Positions 1 to 7,024 of a stretch of DNA of 13,305 bases are shown piece after piece; position 1 is the first letter of the stretch, and each line of letters begins with the position of its first letter. Origin of the DNA: Candidatus Woesearchaeota archaeon (lineage in GTDB: Archaea; Nanobdellota; Nanobdellia; Woesearchaeales; GW2011-AR9); the NCBI GenBank assembly GCA_016181345.1, contig JACOZM010000113.1:1-13305 (forward strand), given 5' to 3'. The translations under genes and the position numbers were made by a program. The notes under the pieces are model-generated. The model was not told the DNA's origin and ran no database searches. It was given only the letters and a program-made list of their open reading frames with translations.

Positions 1-201
1 TTCTTGTTCCTTTTTCTTCACAAATTCTTCATTAATGATGACTAATTCTTTTTGGATCAATTCTTCTAAATAGCTATTTAATAATTTATGGGAGAGATTT
101 GACTTGTACATAAGATGAGTTGGTTTAATCCTTCCACCTTTATTTTGGATAGCTAGAAGTATATCAAAGATAAGCTCCAAGCGTGATCTTCTTCCAGACA
201 T
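1..201 (-). CDS. Winged-helix transcriptional regulator, N-terminal part (cut by window edge)
   Basis: An open frame runs from an ATG at 199-201 leftward off the window, giving the first 67 residues, starting MSGRRSRLELIFDILLA. The layout (basic start, helix with SRLELIFDIL, then KPTHLMYKSNLSHKLLNSYLEEL followed by a hydrophobic strand-like stretch) matches archaeal winged-helix proteins of the COG3432 type, in which helices 2-3 contact DNA and the wing follows; the family label comes from motif recall, not a search. No stop occurs before the edge, so the wing and any C-terminal dimerisation part are missing. A TATA-like box lies about 23 nt upstream of the ATG, which suggests a leaderless mRNA. 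It lies 85 bp downstream of the seven-helix membrane protein on the same strand, so it could be its regulator or signalling partner, but nothing shows this directly. Confidence 0.72.
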   Translation of the reverse strand, partial: MSGRRSRLELIFDILLAIQNKGGRIKPTHLMYKSNLSHKLLNSYLEELIQKELVIINEEFVKKKEQE

Positions 202-218
202 GTTTTTTATTTCCCCGT

Positions 219-228
219 GATATATTTT
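219..228 (-). promoter_or_regulatory. TATA box of the winged-helix gene
   Basis: The minus strand reads AAATATATC here, centred about 23 nt before the ATG at 201. That spacing would start transcription at or next to the start codon, so the mRNA is probably leaderless. Assignment is by sequence and spacing only. Confidence 0.45.
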
Positions 229-285
229 TGAATAGATATATTCTGATGAAGTAAATATCTAATTTCTACAATCTACTCTATTTGT

Positions 286-990
286 CTATTTCCATCGCAC
301 TTTCATATACGTATACAATAATAGGATAAAACCTAATAATAAAAAGACTTGTCCTAAAACGTAAAATAATGGAGTTAAAAACATAAAGACAAAAAAGATG
401 TTTCCTAACAACATCAATGAAAACGAATTCATAATAGATAACGTATTTTTATTGTTGTTATTCAAATAATTTTTATAATAATTTAAGACAATAAGACTAA
501 TTAAAACAGTACTAGTGAGATAAAAAGCAACGTACTTAAAACTGGCTACCCAAGAGACAAGTAAAACCAAATACACGAATAATCCCATCTGGCTTAATTC
601 GTAATATTTCTTTAATCGCTCTCTGGCTTTCTGCGAAATAAAGAATAATAAGAGCCATCCACCAAGCATGGAAGCCATCTCTAGGAAAAATCCACCCTTA
701 TAGAATAAAACCGAATATTCTCTATCGGGACCTAACGCAGGACGGATGAATGTATCAGCAACCATCCTTACTTCTTGATAATATACTGCACTAGACGTGA
801 GAATCTTAACGAAAAAGGAAAAACCAATGAGTAAAAAAGCTAAGGAAAAATATCGTAATTTTACTTCTCCGCTTACCCGATAAGATTTCCAGCTGTAACC
901 AGAAATTAGCAAAGCAATAACTAATCCTATAATTTCAAATACTACATCAATTCCATTAAACCATTCTGGTGTTAAAAACAAACTGGACAA
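286..990 (-). CDS. Seven-helix integral membrane protein of unknown function
   Basis: This 234-residue protein is almost entirely membrane-embedded. Hydrophobic segments lie at about 14-34, 45-66, 98-119, 134-150, 152-171, 186-206 and 209-228, and the loops are short apart from 67-97. There is no signal peptide, recognisable enzyme motif or soluble domain, so a sensor, scaffold or small-molecule-binding role is possible but not shown. The first codon is TTG at 988-990; a GGGGG run 7 nt upstream resembles a Shine-Dalgarno (one mismatch to GGAGG) and supports it. An AT-rich stretch at 1003-1019 could be the TATA region. The gene precedes the winged-helix regulator in the same direction. Membrane proteins of this length with a GIDVVFEI-like first helix are, as I recall, common hypotheticals in DPANN genomes; I know of no function. 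Confidence 0.75.
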   Translation of the reverse strand: MSSLFLTPEWFNGIDVVFEIIGLVIALLISGYSWKSYRVSGEVKLRYFSLAFLLIGFSFFVKILTSSAVYYQEVRMVADTFIRPALGPDREYSVLFYKGGFFLEMASMLGGWLLLFFISQKARERLKKYYELSQMGLFVYLVLLVSWVASFKYVAFYLTSTVLISLIVLNYYKNYLNNNNKNTLSIMNSFSLMLLGNIFFVFMFLTPLFYVLGQVFLLLGFILLLYTYMKVRWK

Positions 991-1049
991 TTTTGAACCC
1001 CCGCTATTTCTTTTTTAGACAATTACTTTGAACATGCTTAACTGCCAAC

Positions 1050-1072
1050 AAGATGTGATTGCTTCACATCTT
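1050..1072. repeat. Perfect 9-bp inverted repeat with 5-nt loop
   Basis: AAGATGTGA and TCACATCTT flank the loop TTGCT, and on the plus strand the hairpin is followed by ATTTTTTAATT. The shape fits an intrinsic-type terminator on the plus strand, but no plus-strand gene precedes it. It could instead be a palindromic operator between the divergent membrane-protein gene (minus) and the 40-codon gene (plus). The sequence does not decide between these. Confidence 0.5.
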
Positions 1073-1212
1073 ATTTTTTAATTCTTCTGAAGTAACAAAA
1101 TAGGAAGGCCCTTTAAAAAACTTATGGATATTTCTTCTCCACAAAACTTCTTCATCGACACTACACAATGATTAATAAAGGCAATTTCTTACTATTTAAT
1201 AAGGTGATAAAA

Positions 1213-1335
1213 ATGGCTCCAGACCCGATCGAATTGAGAAATTTTCTAGCTAGTTTAACGCCAGATGAGCTTGTGTATTTATTATATAGAAATTATTTTC
1301 GGCACCAACTGCCAGACCATCACACCTTTAATTAA
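1213..1335 (+). CDS. Small 40-residue protein of unknown function
   Basis: A short frame starts at ATG 1213 (MAPDPIELRNFLASLTP) and ends with TAA at 1333-1335. It is supported by a near-perfect Shine-Dalgarno, AAGGTGAT at 1201-1208, five bases before the ATG, and by an intrinsic-type terminator 27 bp after the stop. A TATA-like ATTAATAAA at about 1171-1180 would give a leader of roughly 15-20 nt containing the Shine-Dalgarno. The protein has a probable helix at about 6-30 ending in aromatic and basic residues (YLLYRNYFRHQ) and a His-rich tail (DHHTFN). No domain is recognised. It could be a small regulatory, antitoxin-like or membrane-surface peptide. It is a lone plus-strand gene among minus-strand neighbours. 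The gene-like signals on both sides are the reason to call it. Confidence 0.62.
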   Translation: MAPDPIELRNFLASLTPDELVYLLYRNYFRHQLPDHHTFN

Positions 1336-1362
1336 ACAAAAATTTAGAAAAACCACCTTCTT

Positions 1363-1390
1363 CCCGGTTCTAGACCGGGTTTTTTATTTT
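1363..1390 (+). terminator. Hairpin plus U-tract terminator of the 40-codon gene
   Basis: CCCGGT and ACCGGG (1363-1368 and 1374-1379) form a GC-rich 6-bp stem around a TCTAG loop, directly followed by TTTTTTATTTTT. This is a textbook hairpin/U-run and is placed 27 bp after the small gene's stop. Archaeal termination usually needs only the U-tract, so such a strong stem is somewhat unusual here. Confidence 0.75.
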
Positions 1391-1489
1391 TGAGCTAGAT
1401 TTTATCTCTTTTTGGGATGTTCTGGACTAGGATTTTTGGATGGGTTCCTTCTTATTTTAATTAGTTTTTGAACTAGAATTTTTGACTAG
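1387..1489. repeat. Dispersed short repeats of the form TTTTTGRRCTAG
   Basis: Copies are visible at 1387-1398 (TTTTTGAGCTAG), 1465-1476 (TTTTTGAACTAG) and 1479-1489 (TTTTTGACTAG), with a weaker one at 1431-1440 (TCTGGACTAG). The last two good copies are nearly adjacent. The stretch lies between the terminator and the 3' end of the ATPase gene; no gene is seen in it. It may be decayed tandem-repeat DNA. Confidence 0.35.
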
Positions 1490-1577
1490 ATCCACTCTCA
1501 TTATTATATTAGAAACTAAGATGGTGAGCTAGCTGTCAGATATTTTCTGGCATGAGGTTATTGCAACACGACATTTC

Positions 1578-4220
1578 TTAGATATGTTCTAAATCAAAGA
1601 GCTTTTTCTTATTATTGATATATTTTAATAGGTCAAAGATAACTACTAAAGATAAAGATACAACTACCACCACAAGGAGGCCGTCAATACCTAAAGGAAC
1701 TGTTTCAAACACCTTATTAAGTGGAGTGTAGATAATTATAAACGTAGCGATCAAAGAGATTCCAGAAGCATAAAATAAGTAAGGATTAACCATCAACCCT
1801 CTATTTAAGACTCCTTTTCTATACGACCTGAAATTAAATGCAGAAGCTATTTCTAAACCAATGAGAGAAAATAAAGCTACAGTCCTAGCATATTCCTGCG
1901 TCCCGCCCAAGATATTAAACACTAAAAAGTAAGAGAATAGGACTAGTATTGTAAGCAAACTTCCTGTAAAAAATAGTAAGATGAATAATTGTTTATTGAG
2001 TATCTCTGAATTTTTTCTTGGGGGTTCCAGCATAGAGTCGTTTGAAGAAGGGTTTAACCCCAAAGTAATTGCAGGCAAATTATCTGTTACAAGATTCATA
2101 AACAGAATCTGCAAAGCAAGTAAAATAGGGATCTGCCATCCCAATAAGGGCGATAATAGGACGCCGATAAATAAGATGAATAACTCTGCGAAATTGCAGG
2201 AAAGCTGGTAGGTGGAAAATTTTCGGATATTTCTAAAAATAGTCCTTCCTTCACTAATTGCAGACACAATAGTGCTAAAATTATCATCCTTTAAGGTTAA
2301 ATCTGCAACTGAACGTGATACGTCCGTGCCATTTTTTCCCATAGCAATTCCAATATGGGCTTCTTTTAAAGCAGGAGCATCATTAACCCCATCGCCCGTC
2401 ATGGTGACAATTTCCCCATTGAATTTTAACGCTTTGATTATTTTTAACTTATGTTCGGGCTTAACTCTTGCAAAAATAGTTATTGTACTTATTATTTTAT
2501 TCAACTCGTCATCAGAAAGATTATCCAGCTCAGTTCCTTCCATTATTTTTCCATGAAGTCCGATCTCTTTTGCAATAGAGAGTGCAGTCTCTTTATTATC
2601 TCCAGTGATCATCTTAACCTTAATTCCTGCGCTATAACATTGGCTGATTGCCTCTTTTACCCCTTCACGAGCAGGATCTTCCATCCCAGCGAAACCGAGA
2701 AATACTAAGTCTTCTTCAAAATGATCTTTTGCAAATGTTTTTACTGGTTTATAAGCGAAGCCAATAGTCCTTAGGGAATCAGAAGCCATATCCTGATTAT
2801 AGCTAAGTATCTTCCTTTTTTCTACCTCTGATAACTTAGAAATCATCTTATCTTTCTGAATAAACCGGCATTTTTTGATCAGATATTCCAATGCACCCTT
2901 AGAATAAATTATTTTTTCATTGTTTATTTCGCAAAATACAGACATCATTTTTCTCTCGGAACTGAACGGAATCTCCTGGACTCTTTTACATTTTATATCC
3001 TCCTTAAACAATCCTGCTTTTACTCCTGCAATCAAAAGTGCAGATTCAGTAGGAGAGCCAATTGTCCTAAACTCCTGGTCATTTCCAGTTCTTTCTATTA
3101 TTGAATCATTGCATAAAACTGCATCATATAACAACGTTTTTAAAACCTGATCAGCACCTACATCAATCTTTTTGTGATGATGTAAGAAATCCCCTTTTCC
3201 CTCATAACCAGTTCCCGTAACATCATAAAACGTATTATTTGCAAAGATTTTTCTAACCGTCATTTCTCCCTTAGTTATAGTCCCAGTCTTGTCAGAGCAG
3301 ATTACCGTTGTCTCACCAAGAGTTTCTATTATAGACATCCTGTTTACTATTGCATTCTTTTTGGCCATGTGGTGTGCGCCTGTTGCCAATGTTGTTATCA
3401 GTACTACGGGAAAGCCTTCCGGGAATGCTGAAACCGACAATGCGATAACTAGAATGAGGATACTTAGAAAAGTTTCTTTGTCCAATACAGTACTCCTCAA
3501 GAGAATAATTAAACCAGTTAAAATAGAGATCATGATCGCTAAAAAAACCATATACTTTGCAATCCTATTAACTTTTTTTTGCAAAGGCAGCTCTTTTTCT
3601 GTAGATGATATCAATCCGGCAATTTTTCCAAATTTGGTATTCATGCCCGTGTGCAAGACTTTTGCGATACATCGGCCATGAACTATATACGTTCCCATAA
3701 AAACAAGGTTCTCGTCAGAATATTTTTTTTCAGAACCTATTTTTTTGCTTGTTTCTTTTGATTCTCCCGTTAGCGCAGCTTCATTTACTCGTAATTCTTT
3801 TTCTTCAATCAATAAGCAATCTGCAGGAATCTTTTCTCCATTTCTTAAAATAAGTAGATCTCCTGGAACGATATTTACCGATTGAACCTCTCGTTCCTTA
3901 CCATCACGAACAACTATTGAGGTGTGGACAAGCATATTTTTTAAGGCACTAATTGCCCTCTCCGACCGATACTCCTGAATAAACCCAACAAATATGACCA
4001 TAAAAATTATCCCTAGAAGGGTATATGCCGTGGCGGATTTTCCGATAAAAAAAGAGAGGAGCATTGCACCTGCAAGCAGATAGATAATAAAATTGCTCCT
4101 GATCTGCCTAAATAAAATTTTTAAAGGAGTAGTCGTTGACGTATCTTTTATTTCATTTAACCCATACTTCTTTAGTCTATTTTCAGCCTCTTTTTTAGTT
4201 AAGCCTCTTTCTTTAAACAT
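1578..4220 (-). CDS. P2A-type Ca2+-transporting ATPase (SERCA/PMR1-like)
   Basis: This 880-residue protein has the normal length and order of a P2A pump: cation-ATPase N-terminal region (about 1-60), M1-M2, actuator domain with TGES at 151-154, M3-M4, phosphorylation site DKTGT at 310-314 (phospho-Asp D310), nucleotide-binding KGA at 441-443, TGD at 539-541, the TGDGVND hinge at 608-614, then M5-M10. Residues matching the SERCA calcium ligands are all present: E268 in M4 (PEGF), N676 and E679 in M5, N709, T712 and D713 in M6 (NLVTDNLPA) and E790 in M8. This argues for ATP-driven Ca2+ (or Mn2+) efflux, probably with two ion sites. The ATG at 4218-4220 is preceded by a TATA box 25 nt upstream and no Shine-Dalgarno, so the mRNA is likely leaderless. 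It is intact and monocistronic. No phospholamban-like or metal-binding N-terminal domain is seen. Confidence 0.95.
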   Translation of the reverse strand: MFKERGLTKKEAENRLKKYGLNEIKDTSTTTPLKILFRQIRSNFIIYLLAGAMLLSFFIGKSATAYTLLGIIFMVIFVGFIQEYRSERAISALKNMLVHTSIVVRDGKEREVQSVNIVPGDLLILRNGEKIPADCLLIEEKELRVNEAALTGESKETSKKIGSEKKYSDENLVFMGTYIVHGRCIAKVLHTGMNTKFGKIAGLISSTEKELPLQKKVNRIAKYMVFLAIMISILTGLIILLRSTVLDKETFLSILILVIALSVSAFPEGFPVVLITTLATGAHHMAKKNAIVNRMSIIETLGETTVICSDKTGTITKGEMTVRKIFANNTFYDVTGTGYEGKGDFLHHHKKIDVGADQVLKTLLYDAVLCNDSIIERTGNDQEFRTIGSPTESALLIAGVKAGLFKEDIKCKRVQEIPFSSERKMMSVFCEINNEKIIYSKGALEYLIKKCRFIQKDKMISKLSEVEKRKILSYNQDMASDSLRTIGFAYKPVKTFAKDHFEEDLVFLGFAGMEDPAREGVKEAISQCYSAGIKVKMITGDNKETALSIAKEIGLHGKIMEGTELDNLSDDELNKIISTITIFARVKPEHKLKIIKALKFNGEIVTMTGDGVNDAPALKEAHIGIAMGKNGTDVSRSVADLTLKDDNFSTIVSAISEGRTIFRNIRKFSTYQLSCNFAELFILFIGVLLSPLLGWQIPILLALQILFMNLVTDNLPAITLGLNPSSNDSMLEPPRKNSEILNKQLFILLFFTGSLLTILVLFSYFLVFNILGGTQEYARTVALFSLIGLEIASAFNFRSYRKGVLNRGLMVNPYLFYASGISLIATFIIIYTPLNKVFETVPLGIDGLLVVVVVSLSLVVIFDLLKYINNKKKLFDLEHI

Positions 4221-4240
4221 ATCTAGATTTATAGTTCAGA

Positions 4241-4250
4241 TATTTATAAA
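4241..4250 (-). promoter_or_regulatory. TATA box of the Ca2+ ATPase gene
   Basis: The minus strand reads TTTATAAATA, centred about 25 nt before the ATG at 4220. The spacing places the transcription start at about the first codon. Confidence 0.55.
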
Positions 4251-4367
4251 AACTTTGTTTCTGGGTCTCATTGAGAAGTTCGCCTGCTCTGCTTATCACA
4301 ACCCTAACTACTATCAGCAAACAATATTAAAAATAATTTAGAACTAACACTCTACTCTGAATGTACT

Positions 4368-6509
4368 CTACTCCAACTGCACTCCACTCCACAACGTCCA
4401 ATCTTCCGACGGAGAATACGAACCGAAAGTGAAGTAAGGAGGCTGATTCTGGCCAAACCAGCCATATCCTACTTGGTTCCAGGATCTCTGTCCAGAGCTC
4501 ATTCCTGAACCGGCACCATAGACTGGACTGCCAAATAATCGCCATGTCTTCATGACCGAATGAAATCCAGAAACATCTGTAGTAAAATCCGAACCTGGCT
4601 CGACAATCAGCTCGCCTTTGTACCCTTTTTTCTTCAGCATTTCGACAATCTCTTTAACCGGAGTATTTCCTTCTCCTGGGGCGAGATGATCATCTTGATA
4701 CCCATAATTGTCAACCATATGGACATGGCCGAGGATTCCAGCATCCATCATCTTCCCAACTTTTTCCATCATCCATTTGTTAAATTCCTGATCATTCTGA
4801 TCGATAGTCTTACTAGGATCGCCGCGCCAATATTTTCTCCACATATTCAGATGACCAGTATCAAGAGTAGCGATGATATGTTGCTCAGATCTTTTTTTTG
4901 CTTCGTCTTCAGATAATCCCCTTTGAATTAATTTCTGCTGCATGACTTTTCGGCTAGAATTAACTAAGTCAATTAGCTCTTCAGGATGAGCTCCGTACGT
5001 TTCAGGAAATAAGTTTTCCATAGCTAGAGCAATAGGCTTCTTTAGCTTATTCATCTGCTCTAGTTTTCTACTCTGCTCCATAGCAGTTAGAGCTGCTGTA
5101 GCGTAAGCATCAGCTGCTTCTTTCTTTGCATAAGTATCAGCACTCTGGACATGTCGAATTGTTTCCATCGATTCCTCTGCTTGAGCCCATTGCGATGCTG
5201 AAGCTTCCTGACCTTGTTTCATCTTTCCCGTCATCTGCTGGATTCTTTCCTTTAATATTTGGGTAGGGTATTTAGCGTCAGAAGGAACTAACCCAGCAAT
5301 ATCGGGAAATTGGTGAACCTGACGCTGAAGTTTCCATTTCTCTTCAGGATCGACAGTATCCTCTAATTTTTGGTAAAATTCCAAGGCTTTCTTTAATTTT
5401 TTTAATTCTTCAACAGACTCATGAAAATCGGCGCCGTAATACCACGCCCAACCTCTACTATTTGCGGCGTTTGTTTCTAACGTTGTGATAATATACGCTT
5501 CCTCGGGACGAATCTTGATCTCTTTTTCATCTTTAGCATCTTTAAATCTTGTCCAGTTTGAATCTCTGAACTTTTGGTCATTGATCTTTCCACTCTTCCA
5601 ATCTTTCCAGACTTGTTTAGCTCGCTCGGTCATTTCGGCAGCTTCTTTTTTTAAGTCATTCCAATCCAGATGCTCGACCATAAACCTTCCTGCTTCTTTA
5701 TCATATCGAGGAACGCGGAACTCCATATCAAGCTTATTGCCCTCATAATCAATATAATCTCCAGGATGTACTTCTTGACCCTTCTTATCAGTATATGTTC
5801 CGCCACTTTTTTCTTTCCAAACTTTTTGGTTTTCATCGTACTTATTCCATACTTGCCGGGCTACTCGGCGGTTCTTTCGTGCTTCCTGGACTAACCCACC
5901 GGTTCTTGTATCTACAACACGGTAAGAAGCCCGTTCTGACTCTTCATCATACATCTTGAATTTATCCCGCCATTTTTCATCTTCAAAATTCCATTCTGCA
6001 TCGACGATAGGACGCTGAAATTCTCCAGTATGCACGACGACTGGGCCGCCTTGCGCTACGTCAGCGGCAAATTCGATCGCTCGTTTAATTTCATTTACGG
6101 CCATGGATTTATTTTGCTTAGAAAAATTGCCTTGCTGATCCATCCCGGCCATACCATAGACTCCGACAGTAGCATGAGTTGTAAAATCAACCCTGTTGAC
6201 TTCTCTCATCTCCGCTAAAGCTTGACGCTGTTTCTTACCATACATCTCCGGAGTATGACCTTGAGAATTTCCCTTACCAGAGCCCATGAAGTCAAGCTCC
6301 ATCTTTTTTATACCTCCTCGCAACTTAGCTCCAATTGCGGGAACATTTGGAACTGGACCAAGGCCCATACTAATACCTATGTCACCTATTCCTACGGCAA
6401 CATCGTTTGTAGAATTACTGCTGGGAGAAGCTACGCCTGAATGCAACGTGCCATGATGACCATATTCCCTATTCATGGGCATATAATAGCCCGTACCAAA
6501 TTGAACCAT
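4368..6509 (-). CDS. Large endonuclease IV/xylose isomerase-like TIM-barrel protein with a long insertion
   Basis: This 713-residue protein carries the metal-site signature of the AP-endonuclease-2/xylose-isomerase superfamily in order: H112 (TTHATVG), H160 (VVVHTGEF), E498 (AMENLFPE), D550 and H553 (LDTGH), H595/H597 (GHVHMVDN), D606-D607-H608 (DDHLAPGEG) and E637 (IVEPGS). The barrel is therefore probably catalytic and uses two or three metal ions; the substrate (phosphosugar, sugar, or abasic DNA) cannot be read from the sequence. Endonuclease IV has about 36 residues between the second His and the Glu; here there are 338, so about 300 charged, mostly helical residues (roughly 170-490) are inserted. 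The C-terminus is aromatic and glycine-rich (YFTFGSYSPSEDWTLW). The ATG at 6509 has GAGGGAG about 5 nt upstream and a TATA box 57 nt upstream. A U-rich stretch near 4325-4340 may end transcription. It follows the MazG-like gene in the same direction, 111 bp apart. Confidence 0.8.
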   Translation of the reverse strand: MVQFGTGYYMPMNREYGHHGTLHSGVASPSSNSTNDVAVGIGDIGISMGLGPVPNVPAIGAKLRGGIKKMELDFMGSGKGNSQGHTPEMYGKKQRQALAEMREVNRVDFTTHATVGVYGMAGMDQQGNFSKQNKSMAVNEIKRAIEFAADVAQGGPVVVHTGEFQRPIVDAEWNFEDEKWRDKFKMYDEESERASYRVVDTRTGGLVQEARKNRRVARQVWNKYDENQKVWKEKSGGTYTDKKGQEVHPGDYIDYEGNKLDMEFRVPRYDKEAGRFMVEHLDWNDLKKEAAEMTERAKQVWKDWKSGKINDQKFRDSNWTRFKDAKDEKEIKIRPEEAYIITTLETNAANSRGWAWYYGADFHESVEELKKLKKALEFYQKLEDTVDPEEKWKLQRQVHQFPDIAGLVPSDAKYPTQILKERIQQMTGKMKQGQEASASQWAQAEESMETIRHVQSADTYAKKEAADAYATAALTAMEQSRKLEQMNKLKKPIALAMENLFPETYGAHPEELIDLVNSSRKVMQQKLIQRGLSEDEAKKRSEQHIIATLDTGHLNMWRKYWRGDPSKTIDQNDQEFNKWMMEKVGKMMDAGILGHVHMVDNYGYQDDHLAPGEGNTPVKEIVEMLKKKGYKGELIVEPGSDFTTDVSGFHSVMKTWRLFGSPVYGAGSGMSSGQRSWNQVGYGWFGQNQPPYFTFGSYSPSEDWTLWSGVQLE

Positions 6510-6514
6510 CTTTT

Positions 6515-6521
6515 CTCCCTC
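6515..6521 (-). promoter_or_regulatory. Shine-Dalgarno of the TIM-barrel gene
   Basis: GAGGGAG lies about 5 nt before the ATG at 6509. It fixes the start and, with the TATA box far upstream, shows that this gene has a leadered mRNA, unlike several neighbours. Confidence 0.55.
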
Positions 6522-6560
6522 TTTTAATATTATATCTTGATAAGAAGTATAACGCTCTTA

Positions 6561-6570
6561 ATTATATAAA
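6561..6570 (-). promoter_or_regulatory. TATA box of the TIM-barrel gene
   Basis: The minus strand reads TTTATATAAT, about 57 nt before the ATG, giving a predicted leader of about 30 nt that contains the Shine-Dalgarno. Two TATCCCG direct repeats lie just upstream (6588-6604). Confidence 0.55.
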
Positions 6571-6587
6571 TCTTGCTCCACTAAGCA

Positions 6588-6604
6588 TATCCCGTAGTAT
6601 CCCG
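6588..6604 (-). repeat. Direct repeat TATCCCG x2 with 10-bp period, upstream of a TATA box
   Basis: TATCCCG occurs at 6588-6594 and 6598-6604 (CGGGATA on the coding strand). The period equals one helical turn, and the site lies about 20 bp upstream of the TIM-barrel TATA box, a plausible place for an activator. It could also be chance; only two copies are seen. Confidence 0.35.
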
Positions 6605-6620
6605 AGATTATTGCACACCC

Positions 6621-6968
6621 TTATTTTTTAATAAGATTATTTTCGGGGTCTTGGTGGTTGTATTTTGCTAAAATCTCTTTTTGAACTAGATTAAAAGCCT
6701 CTTCAATATCTACACCAAGCTGATTAGCCAAACGGCAAGTACCAAAAAGCAAATCGCCGATGCCATCGATAAAAATATCTTTGTTTTCTTCAACAAATCT
6801 TTTCCTTTCCTCTTCAGATTTATACCTTAAATGCTGAGACATCTCAATCAATTCCTCATGAAGATGATCAAATTTATCAATATTAGGAGTATCATTCCAA
6901 TGATTACGCTCAGAGAAAAATTTGGTTAATTTCTGAGCCTCTTTTAAGGTTGTAATTTTTTCTTCCAT
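6621..6968 (-). CDS. MazG-like nucleotide pyrophosphohydrolase
   Basis: This protein of 115 residues is predicted all-helical, with the acidic motifs of the MazG/PRA-PH superfamily: E38, E39 and E42 in HEELIE, and D68 and D72 in DGIGDLLF, followed by the usual GVDIEEAF helix. These residues bind Mg2+ in the family, which hydrolyses (d)NTPs to (d)NMP and pyrophosphate, often removing damaged nucleotides. The start at 6968 (MEEKITTL) is chosen because AAAGGATT lies about 7 nt upstream and the domain begins directly after it. An upstream ATG at 7010 would overlap the preceding stop as TGATG and add 14 residues, so translational coupling is an alternative. The length is normal for a single-domain member. 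The -3 position relative to D72 is Gly rather than the Glu of canonical ExxD, with Asp at -4, as I recall from the PRA-PH-like DGxxD branch. Confidence 0.78.
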   Translation of the reverse strand: MEEKITTLKEAQKLTKFFSERNHWNDTPNIDKFDHLHEELIEMSQHLRYKSEEERKRFVEENKDIFIDGIGDLLFGTCRLANQLGVDIEEAFNLVQKEILAKYNHQDPENNLIKK

Positions 6969-6996
6969 ACAAATAATCCTTTGTTTTAAGATGGCC

Positions 6997-7024
6997 GAAT
7001 TCCTATACATCAATTCCTATACAT
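6997..7024. repeat. 14-bp tandem duplication at a gene junction
   Basis: Two adjacent 14-bp units, 6997-7010 and 7011-7024, share 13 identical bases (AATTCCTATACAT). The first unit in the direction of transcription carries the end of the coiled-coil gene, and the stop codon is formed across the boundary. Removing one unit would join the two reading frames. Confidence 0.85.

Noticed and set aside
4327..4545. 72-codon minus-strand frame overlapping the end of the TIM-barrel gene
   Set aside because: It is an alternative frame of the TIM-barrel 3' end with no start signal or recognisable domain.
1981..6440. Plus-strand open frames of 60-130 codons opposite the ATPase and TIM-barrel genes
   Set aside because: They lie antisense within strongly supported genes, lack domains and start signals, and differ in frame from one another.
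6969..7013. Longer start of the MazG-like gene (TTG 7013 or ATG 7010)
   Set aside because: The extra 14-15 residues come from the tandem duplication and are not domain-like, while ATG 6968 has its own Shine-Dalgarno. The TGATG overlap keeps the longer form possible.
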